Source of the DNA: Streptomyces sp. CC208A
GTDB lineage: Bacteria; Actinomycetota; Actinomycetes; Streptomycetales; Streptomycetaceae
DNA: 64,000 nucleotides
NCBI RefSeq assembly: GCF_030010625.1
Contig: NZ_JASCXN010000013.1
Coordinates: 117,795-181,794 of the forward strand
Direction of reading: 5' to 3'
Of the stretch, positions 34,852 through 45,169 are shown one piece after another. The notes beneath the pieces are model-generated. The model did no database searches, was not told the DNA's origin, and worked only from the letters and a program-made list of their open reading frames with translations. Every line of letters begins with the position of its first letter. The stretch's first letter is position 1. Position numbers and translations under genes: made by a program.

Positions 34852-36801
34852 GTGACGACAACCACCGCCCCGCGCCTCGGCACCGCCCTGGCCCGGCTGC
34901 TCGTTCTCGCGGCCGCGCTCCTGGGCACGCTCCTCGCCGGCGCCGCCCCCGCCTCCGCGCACGCGGCACTGACCGGGAGCGACCCGAAGGCCGGGGCGGT
35001 GGTCGCCGTCGCCCCCCAGGAGATCGGCCTCACCTTCTCGGAACAGGTCGCGATGAGCCCCGACTCGATCCGGGTCCTCGACCCTTCGGGCCGCCGCGCC
35101 GACACCGGCGAGATCATCAACATGTGCAGCGGCTCCCTCGTCAAGTACGGAGTCGCCCTGCGGGCCGGCCTGCCGGACGGCACCTACACCGTCGCCTGGC
35201 AGACCGTCTCGGCCGACAGCCACCCCATCGCCGGCGCCTTCACCTTCTCCGTCGGCGCCCCCTCCGCCACCTCGGTCGCCCTGCCCGAACAGACCCCCGG
35301 CGGCGGAGTCGTCGGCGCCCTCTACGGAATCGCCCGCTACCTGTCGTACGCCGGCTTCGCCGTCCTGGTCGGCGGCGGCGCCTTCGTCCTCCTGTGCTGG
35401 CCGCGCGGCGCGGGCGTCCGGCCCGTGCAGCGGACCGTCGTCCGGGGCTGGCTGGCCCTCACCGGCGCCACCCTCGCCATGCTGCTCCTGCGCGGCCCGT
35501 ACACCGGCTCCGGCAAGCTCGCCGACGTCTTCGACCTGGCCGGCCTCCAGACCGTGCTCCAGACCAAGACCGGCGCGGCCCTCACCTCCCGGCTGCTGCT
35601 CCTCGGCGCGGCCGCGCTCTTCGTCGCCGTCCTCTTCGGCGCCTACGCCCGGCGCACCGACCCCAAGGAACGCAAGGACCTCGCCTTCGGCCTGGGCCTC
35701 GGCGGCACCGTCGTCGCCGCGGGCATCGCCGGCACCTGGGCCCTGGCCGAGCACGCCTCCACCGGCCTCCAGCCCGGCGTCGCGATGCCCGTCGACATCC
35801 TGCACCTGCTCGCCGTCGCCGCCTGGCTCGGCGGACTCACCACCCTCCTCGTCGCCCTCCACCGGGAACCGTCGGTGGAACGCGCCGCCGTCGAACGCTT
35901 CTCCCGCGTCGCCCTCGCCTCCGTGACCGTCCTGGTCGCCACCGGCCTCTACCAGTCCTGGCGCCAGGTCGGCTCCTGGTCCGCCCTCACCGGCACCCGC
36001 TACGGACAGCTGCTCCTCGTCAAGATCGGCCTGATGGCCGTGCTCGTCGGCATCGCCTGGATCTCCCGCCGCTGGACCCGCCGCCTCACCGACCGAACCC
36101 CGCAGACGGAAGCGGAGACGGACACGGAGGCGGGCTCGGAAGCGGAGCCCGACGAAGAGGAACGCGAGGAACAGGCGCTTCAGGAGACCCTCGACGAGGT
36201 CATCGCCGAGGAGACCGACCCCGAACGGGCCGCCCAGCTCGCCCGGCAGCGCACGGCGATGGCCACCGCCCGGCGGAAGAAGGCCCGCGACGCGGACGCC
36301 GAACGGACCGGACTCCGCCGCTCGGTCCTTACCGAGGCCGCCGTGGCCGTCGTCCTGCTCGCCGTGACCACCGTCCTCACCTCCACCGAACCCGGCCGCA
36401 CCGAGGAGCAGCTCGCCAGGACCGGCGGGACGACGGCCGGCCCGGCCGCGGTCCCCGACCGCCCGGTGGACATCCGGCTCCCCTTCGACACCGGCGGCGA
36501 GAACGGCAAGGGAGTCGTCCAGCTCACCCTCGACCCGGGCCGCACCGGCGCCAACGCCCTCCACCTCTTCGTCGAGCGCCCCAACGGCAAACCGCTGGAC
36601 GTCCCCGAGGTCAAGGTGAACCTCACCCTGGAGGAGAAGGGCGTCGGCCCGCTCCCCGTCGCCCCGGACCGGATCCAGACCGGACACTGGACCGCGAGCG
36701 GCGTGCAGCTCCCGCTGCCCGGCGACTGGCGGATCCAGGTGACGGTCCGTACCTCCGAGATCGACCAGACCACCATCGAGAAGAACGTCAGGATCGGCTG
36801 A
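34852..36801 (+). CDS. CopC-CopD fusion copper-resistance membrane protein
   Basis: A 649-residue protein. A signal peptide ends ...AAPASA, so the mature CopC domain begins with His (HAALTGSDPKAG), the N-terminal Cu(II) ligand. A further His lies in VSADSHPIAGAF. The CopD part has about eight transmembrane helices (nt about 35300-36090). A charged cytoplasmic insert rich in Glu and Arg follows (nt 36090-36310), then another helix and an extracytoplasmic C-terminal YtkA-like domain. GTG at 34852 follows the PCuAC stop by 21 bp. It probably moves copper across the membrane. Confidence 0.88.
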   Translation: MTTTTAPRLGTALARLLVLAAALLGTLLAGAAPASAHAALTGSDPKAGAVVAVAPQEIGLTFSEQVAMSPDSIRVLDPSGRRADTGEIINMCSGSLVKYGVALRAGLPDGTYTVAWQTVSADSHPIAGAFTFSVGAPSATSVALPEQTPGGGVVGALYGIARYLSYAGFAVLVGGGAFVLLCWPRGAGVRPVQRTVVRGWLALTGATLAMLLLRGPYTGSGKLADVFDLAGLQTVLQTKTGAALTSRLLLLGAAALFVAVLFGAYARRTDPKERKDLAFGLGLGGTVVAAGIAGTWALAEHASTGLQPGVAMPVDILHLLAVAAWLGGLTTLLVALHREPSVERAAVERFSRVALASVTVLVATGLYQSWRQVGSWSALTGTRYGQLLLVKIGLMAVLVGIAWISRRWTRRLTDRTPQTEAETDTEAGSEAEPDEEEREEQALQETLDEVIAEETDPERAAQLARQRTAMATARRKKARDADAERTGLRRSVLTEAAVAVVLLAVTTVLTSTEPGRTEEQLARTGGTTAGPAAVPDRPVDIRLPFDTGGENGKGVVQLTLDPGRTGANALHLFVERPNGKPLDVPEVKVNLTLEEKGVGPLPVAPDRIQTGHWTASGVQLPLPGDWRIQVTVRTSEIDQTTIEKNVRIG

Positions 36802-36807
36802 ACCCCC

Positions 36808-38142
36808 GTGAGCAACCCCGTGACCGACCCCGCATCCAGCCCCTCGCCCGCCCCTTCGTCCGGCAGCGCGTCCGGCTCCTCGCCCGGCGGCGACCACCTC
36901 GACATCTCCCGGCGCCGGCTGCTCGGCACCGTCGGCGCGGCGGGCGCGGCCGGCCTGGTGATCGGCGCGGCCGCCGGCGCCGGCATCGCGACGGCCGTCT
37001 CGGACGACGGCTCCCCCGCGGCCGGCGACTCCCGGCCCCTCACCTCGGTGGGGGCCACCGAGGTGACGTTCCACGGGAAACACCAGCCCGGCATCACCAC
37101 CCCCCTCCAGTCGCGGGGCCACCTGGTCGCCTTCGACCTCGCACCGGGCGCCGGCCGCAAGGAGGCCGCCGCGCTGCTGCGCCGCTGGTCGGCGACGGCC
37201 CGGACGCTCATGGCCGGAGAGGCCCCCTCCGGGGACACCGGCATCGCGCTGGACGCGGGCCCGTCCTCCCTCACGGTCACCTTCGGCTTCGGCCGCACCT
37301 TCTTCGACCGCACGGGACTGACCTCCCGGCGGCCGGCACAGCTCGACCCGCTGCCCGCCTTCTCCTCCGACGCGGTCGACCCGAAGCGCTCGGAAGGCGA
37401 CCTGTGGGTACAGATCGGCGCCGACGACGCCCTGGTCGCCTTCCACGCCCTGCGCGCCCTCCAGAAGGACGCCGGGGACGCCGCCCGGGTCCGGTGGCAG
37501 ATGAACGGCTTCAACCGCTCGGCCGGGGCGACCGCCCGCCCGATGACCGCCCGCAACCTGATGGGCCAGGTCGACGGCACCAACAACCCGAAGCCCACCG
37601 ACCCCGACTTCGACCGGCGGATCTTCGTCCCCGCCGACGCGACCGGCGCCCAGGACTGGATGGCGGGCGGCTCCTACGCCGTCGTGCGGCGGATCCGGAT
37701 GCTCCTGGACGACTGGGAGCGGCAGACGACCGAGAAGCAGGAGCGGGTCATCGGGCGCCGCAAGGCGGACGGCGCGCCGCTGTCCGGCGGCTCGGAGACC
37801 ACCCCCCTGGACCTGGACAAGAGGGGCCCGGACGGCAAGGCCCTCATCCCCGACAACGCCCACGCCCGGATCTCCGCCCCCGAACAGAACGGCGGCGCGG
37901 CGATGCTGCGCCGGCCCTTCTCCTTCCACGACGGGATCGGCACGGACGGCACCCCGGACGCGGGACTCCTCTTCGTCTGCTGGCAGGCCGACCCGCTGCG
38001 CGGCTTCGTGCCGGTGCAGCGCAAGCTCGACCGGGGCGACGCGCTGTCCGCGTTCATCCGGCACGAGTCGAGCGGTCTCTACGCCGTCCCGGGCGGAGCC
38101 GCCGAGGGCGAGTACGTCGGCCAGCGGCTGCTTGAAGGCTGA
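36808..38142 (+). CDS. Tat-exported Dyp-type heme peroxidase (DtpA/EfeB-like)
   Basis: A 444-residue protein. The Tat motif is S-R-R-R-L-L-G near residues 35-41, followed by an Ala/Gly-rich hydrophobic stretch. The DyP signature GQVDGTNNP contains the distal Asp of GxxDG. A late HDGIG/WQADPLRGF segment is near the expected heme pocket. In S. lividans the homologous DtpA lies in the same copper cluster and assists maturation of the copper oxidase GlxA. It starts 7 bp after copCD (GTG 36808), so it is coupled to the operon although its own ribosome site is weak. Confidence 0.9.
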   Translation: MSNPVTDPASSPSPAPSSGSASGSSPGGDHLDISRRRLLGTVGAAGAAGLVIGAAAGAGIATAVSDDGSPAAGDSRPLTSVGATEVTFHGKHQPGITTPLQSRGHLVAFDLAPGAGRKEAAALLRRWSATARTLMAGEAPSGDTGIALDAGPSSLTVTFGFGRTFFDRTGLTSRRPAQLDPLPAFSSDAVDPKRSEGDLWVQIGADDALVAFHALRALQKDAGDAARVRWQMNGFNRSAGATARPMTARNLMGQVDGTNNPKPTDPDFDRRIFVPADATGAQDWMAGGSYAVVRRIRMLLDDWERQTTEKQERVIGRRKADGAPLSGGSETTPLDLDKRGPDGKALIPDNAHARISAPEQNGGAAMLRRPFSFHDGIGTDGTPDAGLLFVCWQADPLRGFVPVQRKLDRGDALSAFIRHESSGLYAVPGGAAEGEYVGQRLLEG

Positions 38143-38184
38143 GACGGCACGGGGGTGAGGGCCGGGGCGCATTAGGGTGACGGT

Positions 38185-39120
38185 ATGTCCGCCACCCGGT
38201 ACACCTACCTCGGCCCCGAAGGCACGTTCACGGAGGCCGCGCTGCGGACCCTGCCCGAGGCGGCGACGCGGGAGCTCGTCCCCATGGTCTCGGTCCCGGC
38301 CGCGCTCGACGCCGTACGGAACGGGGAGGCGGCCGCCGCGCTCGTCCCGATCGAGAACTCGGTCGAGGGCGGGGTGACGGCGACCCTCGACGAACTGGCC
38401 TCCGGCGAGCCGCTGATGATCTACCGCGAGGTGCTGCTGCCGATCGCCTTCGCACTGCTCGTACGGCCCGGGACCGCGCTGTCGGACATCAAGACGGTGA
38501 CGGGCCACCCGGTGGCCCAGCCGCAGGTGCGCAACTGGCTGCGCAAGCACCTCCCGGAGGCGGTGTGGGAGTCGGCCGCGTCGAACGCGGACGGCGCCCG
38601 ACTGGTGCGGGAGGGGCGGTTCGACGCGGCCTTCGCGGGCGAGTTCGCGGCGGCGACGTACGGCCTGGAGGCACTGGTCAAGGAGATCCACGACGCGGAG
38701 AACGCGGAGACGCGGTTCGTGCTCGTGGGCCGGCCGGCCCGGCCGGCGGCGCCGACCGGCGCGGACAAGACCTCGGTGGTGCTGTGGCTGGGTGACGATC
38801 ATCCGGGTGCCCTTCTGGAACTCCTCCAGGAGTTCGCGGTGCGCGGGGTGAACCTGATGCTGATCCAGTCCCGGCCGACGGGGGCCGGGATCGGGAACTA
38901 CTGCTTCGCCGTGGACGCCGAGGGCCACATCTCGGACCGACGGGTGGGCGAGGCGCTGATGGGTCTGAAGCGGATCTGTCCGCAGGTGCGCTTCCTCGGC
39001 TCGTATCCGCGGGCGGGCGCGTCCCGCGCGGACGTCCGGCCGCTGCGGCGGGGTACCTCGGACGAAGAGTTCACGGCTGCCTCCGACTGGCTGGCGAGGG
39101 CCCAGGACGGCAGGGCCTGA
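38185..39120 (+). CDS. pheA: Prephenate dehydratase
   Basis: A 311-residue monofunctional prephenate dehydratase, converting prephenate to phenylpyruvate in Phe biosynthesis. The start YTYLGPEGTFTEAALR, VPIENSVEGGV, KTVTGHPVAQPQVRNWL (catalytic Thr region) and GLEALVKEIHDAENAETRFVLVG are diagnostic. A C-terminal ACT domain (LLELLQEFAVRGVNLMLIQSRPTGAGIGNYCF) provides Phe feedback inhibition. ATG at 38185 is used, 42 bp after the DyP gene; a separate promoter is likely. Confidence 0.94.
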   Translation: MSATRYTYLGPEGTFTEAALRTLPEAATRELVPMVSVPAALDAVRNGEAAAALVPIENSVEGGVTATLDELASGEPLMIYREVLLPIAFALLVRPGTALSDIKTVTGHPVAQPQVRNWLRKHLPEAVWESAASNADGARLVREGRFDAAFAGEFAAATYGLEALVKEIHDAENAETRFVLVGRPARPAAPTGADKTSVVLWLGDDHPGALLELLQEFAVRGVNLMLIQSRPTGAGIGNYCFAVDAEGHISDRRVGEALMGLKRICPQVRFLGSYPRAGASRADVRPLRRGTSDEEFTAASDWLARAQDGRA

Positions 39121-39158
39121 CCGCGATACTGACCGAGCGGCGCATCTCGTGCGTTCGT

Positions 39159-39340
39159 TCGTCCACAGGCAGCACTTATTAGTCCTACCTGCATATTTTC
39201 CTTTCACCCCTTCACTTATCCACAGGGCTCCCGCATCCCCTGGGGACAAGTCGACACCCGGTCTCCACAAGGTCGACAAATCACCCTCGTCACCCCTCGT
39301 GCGCATGCCCTCCATCCACAGGCCGTCCCGTTGTGGACGT
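39159..39340. promoter_or_regulatory. Cluster of DnaA-box-like sites in the pheA-serS intergenic region
   Basis: The gap holds several 9-mers matching or near the DnaA box (TTATCCACA / TTGTCCACA). TTATCCACA at 39216-39224 is a perfect match. TCGTCCACA at 39159-39167 has one mismatch. CCATCCACA at 39312-39320 and the reverse site at 39332-39340 are weaker and face each other. The perfect box at 39466-39474 belongs to the module listed separately. DnaA binding is inferred from the sequence alone. Confidence 0.6.
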
Positions 39341-39443
39341 CAGAACGGGCTACCGGTACTCACTCTCCGGAGGGAGCGATTCCCCTCGAAATGAGTGCGT
39401 GGATGGAGTTCGATCACCTCTTTCGGAGGTGACACCCAAGGAA

Positions 39444-39479
39444 TCCACAGAACTTCCGCACACCCTGTGGATAACTTGA
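39444..39479. promoter_or_regulatory. Inverted-repeat module TCCACAG-N14-CTGTGGATAACTTGA upstream of serS
   Basis: TCCACAG and CTGTGGA are perfect 7-bp inverted arms with 14 bp between them, so half-sites are 21 bp (about two helical turns) apart. The right arm continues as CTGTGGATAACTTGA and includes a perfect DnaA box in reverse. The same arms, spacing and ATAACTTGA extension recur upstream of kptA at 51166-51201. It lies about 110 bp before serS, where it could control transcription. Confidence 0.7.
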
Positions 39480-39586
39480 GGCGGGGTGCGTTTCCGCAAC
39501 CCGTAAGATTTCGGCAATTCGGGCATACCAACACGCGCCCTTATATCCGGTCGGGGCGCACGAGCGCACACCGGTAGCCTGGTGGG

Positions 39587-40876
39587 GTGATTGACCTTCG
39601 CCTGCTCCGTGAGGACCCCGACCGTGTTCGCGCCTCCCAGCGCGCCCGTGGAGAGGACGTCGGCCTCGTCGACGCCCTGCTCTCCGCCGATGAGCGGCGC
39701 AGGTCGTCCGGCGTCCGCTTCGACGAACTCCGCTCCGAGCAGAAGGCGCTCGGCAAGCTGATCCCCAAGGCCACCCCCGAGGAGCGCGCCGAGCTCCTCC
39801 AGCGGGCCGAGCAGCTCAAGACCGACGTCAAGGCCGCCGAGGCCGAGCAGAACGAGGCCGACGAGACGGCCAGGAACCTGCTCCTCCAGCTCGGCAACAT
39901 CGTCCACCCGGACGTGCCGGTCGGCGGCGAGGAGGACTTCGTCGTCCTGGAGACGCACGGCACCATCCGCGACTTCGCGGCCGAGGGCTTCGAGCCCAAG
40001 GACCACCTGGAGCTGGGCGAGGCGCTCGGCGCCATCGACGTCGAGCGGGGCGCCAAGGTCTCCGGCTCGCGCTTCTACTACCTGACCGGCGTCGGCGCCC
40101 TGCTCGAGCTCGCGCTGGTCAACGCGGCGATCGCGCAGGCCACCGAGGCCGGCTTCATCCCGATGCTCACCCCCGCGCTGGTCCGCCCGCGCGCCATGGA
40201 GGGCACCGGCTTCCTCGGCCAGGCCGCGGAGAACGTGTACCACCTGGAGAAGGACGACTACTACCTGGTCGGCACCTCCGAGGTCCCGCTCGCCGCGTAC
40301 CACATGGACGAGATCATCGACGCCGACAAGCTGCCGCTGCGGTACGCGGGCTTCTCGCCCTGCTTCCGCCGCGAGGCCGGCACGTACGGCAAGGACACCC
40401 GCGGCATCTTCCGCGTCCACCAGTTCGACAAGGTCGAGATGTTCTCGTACGTCGCGCCCGAGGACGCGGAGAACGAGCACAAGCGGCTCCTGGACTGGGA
40501 GAAGCAGTGGCTCACCTCCCTGGAGCTGCCCTTCCAGGTCATCGACGTCGCCACCGGCGACCTCGGCGCCTCGGCCTCCCGGAAGTTCGACTGCGAGGCG
40601 TGGATCCCCACCCAGGGCAAGTACCGCGAGCTGACCTCGGCCTCCAACTGCGACGGCTTCCAGGCCCGCCGGCTCTCCGTCCGCATGCGGGACGAGCAGG
40701 GCGGCAAGAAGACCGTCCAGCCGCTCGCCACGCTGAACGGCACGCTGTGCGCCGTCCCGCGCACCATCGTCGCCATCCTGGAGAACCACCAGCTCGCCGA
40801 CGGTTCGGTGCGCGTCCCGGAGGTCCTCCGGCCGTACCTGGGCGGGCGTGAGCTCCTGGAGCCGATCGTCAAGTGA
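39587..40876 (+). CDS. serS: Seryl-tRNA synthetase
   Basis: A 429-residue class II synthetase that charges tRNA-Ser. The N-terminal coiled-coil arm (about residues 30-100, KTDVKAAEAEQNEADETARNLL) recognises the long variable arm. Catalytic motifs follow: GTSEVPLAAYH, motif 2 FRREAGTYGKDTRGIFRVHQFDKVE, EAWIPTQGKYRELTSASNCDGFQARR, and motif 3 near TLNGTLCAVPRTIVAILENHQ. GTG at 39587. It shares GTGA with the next gene. Two tRNA-Ser genes, its substrates, are encoded in this window. Confidence 0.96.
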   Translation: MIDLRLLREDPDRVRASQRARGEDVGLVDALLSADERRRSSGVRFDELRSEQKALGKLIPKATPEERAELLQRAEQLKTDVKAAEAEQNEADETARNLLLQLGNIVHPDVPVGGEEDFVVLETHGTIRDFAAEGFEPKDHLELGEALGAIDVERGAKVSGSRFYYLTGVGALLELALVNAAIAQATEAGFIPMLTPALVRPRAMEGTGFLGQAAENVYHLEKDDYYLVGTSEVPLAAYHMDEIIDADKLPLRYAGFSPCFRREAGTYGKDTRGIFRVHQFDKVEMFSYVAPEDAENEHKRLLDWEKQWLTSLELPFQVIDVATGDLGASASRKFDCEAWIPTQGKYRELTSASNCDGFQARRLSVRMRDEQGGKKTVQPLATLNGTLCAVPRTIVAILENHQLADGSVRVPEVLRPYLGGRELLEPIVK

Positions 40877-41679
40877 GCGCCTTCCCCTACCGCCTGGTCG
40901 CGACGGACCTCGACGGCACGCTGCTGCGGGCCGACGAGTCCGTCTCCGACCGCACCCGGGACGCGCTCGCCGCGGTGACGGCGGCGGGCGCCGCGCACAT
41001 CGTCGTCACCGGCCGGGCGGTGCCCTGGACCCGGCACATCCTCGACGACCTCGGCTACGAGGGGATCGCGGTCTGCGGCCAGGGCGCGCAGGTCTACCAC
41101 GCCGGTGAGCACCGGCTGCTGACCTCCCTGACCCTGGACCGGCAGCTCGCCGGGCTCGCCCTGTCCAAGATCGAGGCGGAGGTCGGCCCGCTGGCCCTCG
41201 CCGCGAGCCGGGACGGCCTGGAGGGCGAGGTCCTGATGGGCCCCGGCTACCGGCCGCACGAGGGCCCGCTGCCGTACGTGTCGTACGAGGACCCGGCCGA
41301 GCTGTGGGCGGCGCCGCTGACCAAGCTCTATCTCCAGCACCCGACGCTGGGCGACGACGAGCTGACCGCGGTCGCGCGCGCCACCGTCGGCGGGCTCGTC
41401 GACGTGGTCATGGCGGGTCCGGGGATCGTGGAGATCCTGCCGCTGGGCCTGAGCAAGGCCACCGGCCTCTCGCTCGCGGCGCGCCGGCTCGGTGTGAAGG
41501 CGGCCGAGACGATCGCCTTCGGCGACATGCCCAACGACATCCCGATGTTCGGCTGGGCCGCGCACGGGGTGGCGATGGGCAACGCCCACGAGGAGCTGCG
41601 GGCGGTCGCGGACGAGGTGACCGCCTCCAACGAGGAGGACGGCATCGCGGTCGTCCTGGAGCGCCTGCTGGCCGCCTGA
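40873..41679 (+). CDS. HAD-family phosphatase (Cof type)
   Basis: A 268-residue HAD hydrolase. Motif I is LVATDLDGTLLRADESVS (nucleophile Asp), motif II IVVTGRAV, motif III GLSKATGLSLAARRLGV, and motif IV ETIAFGDMPNDIPMFGWA. A type IIB cap domain lies in between (about residues 85-190). It probably dephosphorylates a small sugar or cofactor phosphate. It is translationally coupled to serS (GTG 40873 overlaps the serS stop), though no functional link is obvious. Confidence 0.9.
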   Translation: MSAFPYRLVATDLDGTLLRADESVSDRTRDALAAVTAAGAAHIVVTGRAVPWTRHILDDLGYEGIAVCGQGAQVYHAGEHRLLTSLTLDRQLAGLALSKIEAEVGPLALAASRDGLEGEVLMGPGYRPHEGPLPYVSYEDPAELWAAPLTKLYLQHPTLGDDELTAVARATVGGLVDVVMAGPGIVEILPLGLSKATGLSLAARRLGVKAAETIAFGDMPNDIPMFGWAAHGVAMGNAHEELRAVADEVTASNEEDGIAVVLERLLAA

Positions 41680-41702
41680 CCCCGAGTCCGAGACGTACGG
41701 AG

Positions 41703-41736
41703 CAGGGCCCGCCTCCTTCACAGGAGGCGGGCCCTG
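41703..41736 (+). terminator. Terminator after the serS-HAD operon
   Basis: A perfect 15-bp stem (CAGGGCCCGCCTCCT / AGGAGGCGGGCCCTG) with a TCAC loop, 23 bp beyond the HAD gene stop, followed by TTCC. Confidence 0.87.
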
Positions 41737-41854
41737 TTCCGTGTCGAAGGGGCGGCCCGCGCGGTCACGTGGTCCGCGCGCTCGAAGCGGCCGCCCCTCG
41801 GGGAATCCCCCGTGTCCCCCGCACAACCAGTGTGCGCCGGACCGCCGTTCGGGA

Positions 41855-41943
41855 GCGAACGGTTTTCCGCGCGGGCGGTTTTCCGCGCGGTCGGTCTTCC
41901 GCGCGAACGGTCTTCCGCGCGAACGGTCTTCCGCGCGGGCGGC
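41855..41943. repeat. 16-bp tandem repeat between HAD gene and lpdA
   Basis: About five and a half copies of a 16-bp unit of the type TTTCCGCGCGGGCGGT / CTTCCGCGCGAACGGT. Each copy is itself partly palindromic (CCGCGCGG). It fills the space just beyond the lpdA 3' end. No open frame with coding bias uses it. Confidence 0.85.
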
Positions 41944-41972
41944 GAAGCGCCGCTTCGGGGGCCGGGCGGGAC

Positions 41973-43376
<1,404 letters not shown>

Positions 43377-43521
43377 GACTGACTCCCGAGGGTGGATGAG
43401 GGTGTTCGGTCCACGTACGAGCCCACAGTAGTCCGGTCGCCCGGCGGCGCCCCGGCGAGTGGTCCGTCGGTGACCGCCGGGCCCCTGGCCCGTCCCCTCC
43501 GGCGCTCCGGCCGGGGTGGTC

Positions 43522-44241
43522 CTACTCCTCGCCGGCGAGGGTCAGCGTGCGCAGCTTGTGCCCGGCGAACCAGGTGGCGCCGAGGGTGACGGCGACGAGC
43601 AGCACGACGGCCGTCGACAGGGCCACGTCCGAGCTGATCAGCCCCTCGCCGGTGACCTTCTCGGCGAGGGCGAGCGCCCACTGCTGGACGCTGAGGGTGC
43701 GGGCGCCGGCGATCAGGGAGCCGAACAGTGCCTCCCAGACCAGGGCGTAGACCAGGCCGATGACCACGGCGTGCCGGCTGACCGTGCCAAGCAGCAGGAA
43801 GAGCGCGCTGTAGGCGATGGAGGCGACCAGGGCGGCCACCGTGTAGGCGACGGCGACCTGCTGTCCGTTGCCGTTCAGGATGAAGCCGGCGATCAGGGTG
43901 GGCACGGCCGAGAAGACCATGGTCACGGCGATGGCCACGATCAGCTTGGTGGTGATGATCGTCGGCCGCTTCACCGGCTTGGAGAGCAGGTAGACGATGG
44001 AGCCGTCGTCGATCTCCGGGCCGATCGCGCCCGTGCCGGCGATGACGCCGATCAGCGGCACCATCGTGGCCAGCGCGAAGCCGCCGAGGAGGTCGGCCGC
44101 GACCTGGTCGTCGGCGCCGTTGAGGACGCGGACGGCCGTGGCGATGACCAGGAGCAGGCCGGGCAGGAGGAAGAGGATCGCCGCCCGGCGGCGGCCGAGG
44201 AGGGCCCGGTAGGTGAGCCGGGCGACAGTGGGGTCGTACAT
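43522..44241 (-). CDS. ABC-2 type transporter permease (second module)
   Basis: A 239-residue membrane protein with six predicted helices (AAILFLLPGLLLVIATAVRVL, FALATMVPLIGVIAGTGAIG, IVAIAVTMVFSAVPTLIAGFIL and others) and the ABC-2 feature EIDDGSIVYLLSKPVKRPTIITTKL after helix two. It pairs with the ATPase just upstream (17 bp gap). It is the last gene of a four-gene ATPase-permease-ATPase-permease operon of the exporter/regulatory ABC-2 type; the substrate is unknown. Confidence 0.85.
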   Translation of the reverse strand: MYDPTVARLTYRALLGRRRAAILFLLPGLLLVIATAVRVLNGADDQVAADLLGGFALATMVPLIGVIAGTGAIGPEIDDGSIVYLLSKPVKRPTIITTKLIVAIAVTMVFSAVPTLIAGFILNGNGQQVAVAYTVAALVASIAYSALFLLLGTVSRHAVVIGLVYALVWEALFGSLIAGARTLSVQQWALALAEKVTGEGLISSDVALSTAVVLLVAVTLGATWFAGHKLRTLTLAGEE

Positions 44242-44257
44242 CGGGGTCGTGCTCCTT

Positions 44258-45169
44258 TCAGGCCGCGACGAGATACGAGAAGACGGATTCGAGGGACTCG
44301 TCGGACGGCGAGACCGTCAGCAGCCGGATCCCACGCGCGCGTGCCACCTGTGGCAGCAGTTCGGTGAACCGTCCGAAGTCGACGGCCTGGATCCGCAGTC
44401 CTCCGTCGACGGCGTCGACCTCGATGCCGGCCGTCGACGGGTCGGCGATCAGCGCGGCGGCGAGCGCCCGGTCGTCGCTGGAGCGGACCAGGTAGCGGTG
44501 CGGCCGGTCGGTCATCAGGCGGCGGATGCGGCGGAAGTCCCCGGAGGCGGCGTGCCGGCCGGCGACGATCACCTCGATGTGGGAGGCGAGCTGCTCGACC
44601 TCCTCCAGGATGTGCGAGGAGAACAGCACCGTCCGGCCCTCGGCGCCCATCCGGCGCAGCAGCTCCATGAGCTGCATCCGCTGGCGGGGGTCCATGCCGT
44701 TGAACGGCTCGTCGAGCAGCAGCACGGACGGCTCGTGGACGAGGGCCGAGGCCATCTTCACGCGCTGCCGCATGCCCTTGCTGTACGTGGCGATCTTCCG
44801 GTCCTGCGCGTACTCCATCTCCACGGTGGCCAGCGCCCGCTGGGCCTCCGCGGCACCGAGGCCCTGGAGTTCGGCGTTGGCCACCACGAACTCGCGGCCG
44901 GTGAGGAAGTCGTACATCGCCTCCCGCTCGGGGACGACGCCGATGGAGCGGTAGACCGACTCGTTGCGCCAGACCGGCGCGCCGTCGAGGGTCACGCTGC
45001 CGGTGGAGGGGTCGAGGAAGCCGCCCATCATGTTGATGAGGGTGGACTTCCCGGCGCCGTTGGGGCCGAGGAGGCCGGTGACGCCCGGGCCGATCGACAT
45101 CGTGATGTCGTTGACCGCCACCACGTTTCCGAACCAGCGCGAGACGTGGTCGATGTGCAGGGTACTCAC
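44258..45169 (-). CDS. ABC transporter ATP-binding protein (second module)
   Basis: A 303-residue ATPase. Walker A is GLLGPNGAGKST, the signature YSKGMRQRVKMASALVHEP, Walker B VLLLDEPFNGMD, and the switch His is in LFSSHILEEVEQLASH. The C-terminal about 80 residues are the extension typical of ABC-2 export ATPases. GTG at 45169 overlaps the upstream permease stop as GTGA, so the longer open frame running upstream is not used. It is 44% of a tandem duplication with the first ATPase in layout only; the two sequences are clearly diverged. Confidence 0.9.
   Translation of the reverse strand: MSTLHIDHVSRWFGNVVAVNDITMSIGPGVTGLLGPNGAGKSTLINMMGGFLDPSTGSVTLDGAPVWRNESVYRSIGVVPEREAMYDFLTGREFVVANAELQGLGAAEAQRALATVEMEYAQDRKIATYSKGMRQRVKMASALVHEPSVLLLDEPFNGMDPRQRMQLMELLRRMGAEGRTVLFSSHILEEVEQLASHIEVIVAGRHAASGDFRRIRRLMTDRPHRYLVRSSDDRALAAALIADPSTAGIEVDAVDGGLRIQAVDFGRFTELLPQVARARGIRLLTVSPSDESLESVFSYLVAA

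Noticed and set aside
34336..39315. A 1659-codon minus-strand ORF spanning the copper cluster and pheA
   Set aside because: It covers six well-supported plus-strand genes and has shadow composition only; no domain is visible.
39159..39479. Chromosomal origin of replication
   Set aside because: DnaA-like boxes are present, but there are far fewer than in a Streptomyces oriC, and dnaA, dnaN and rpmH are absent.
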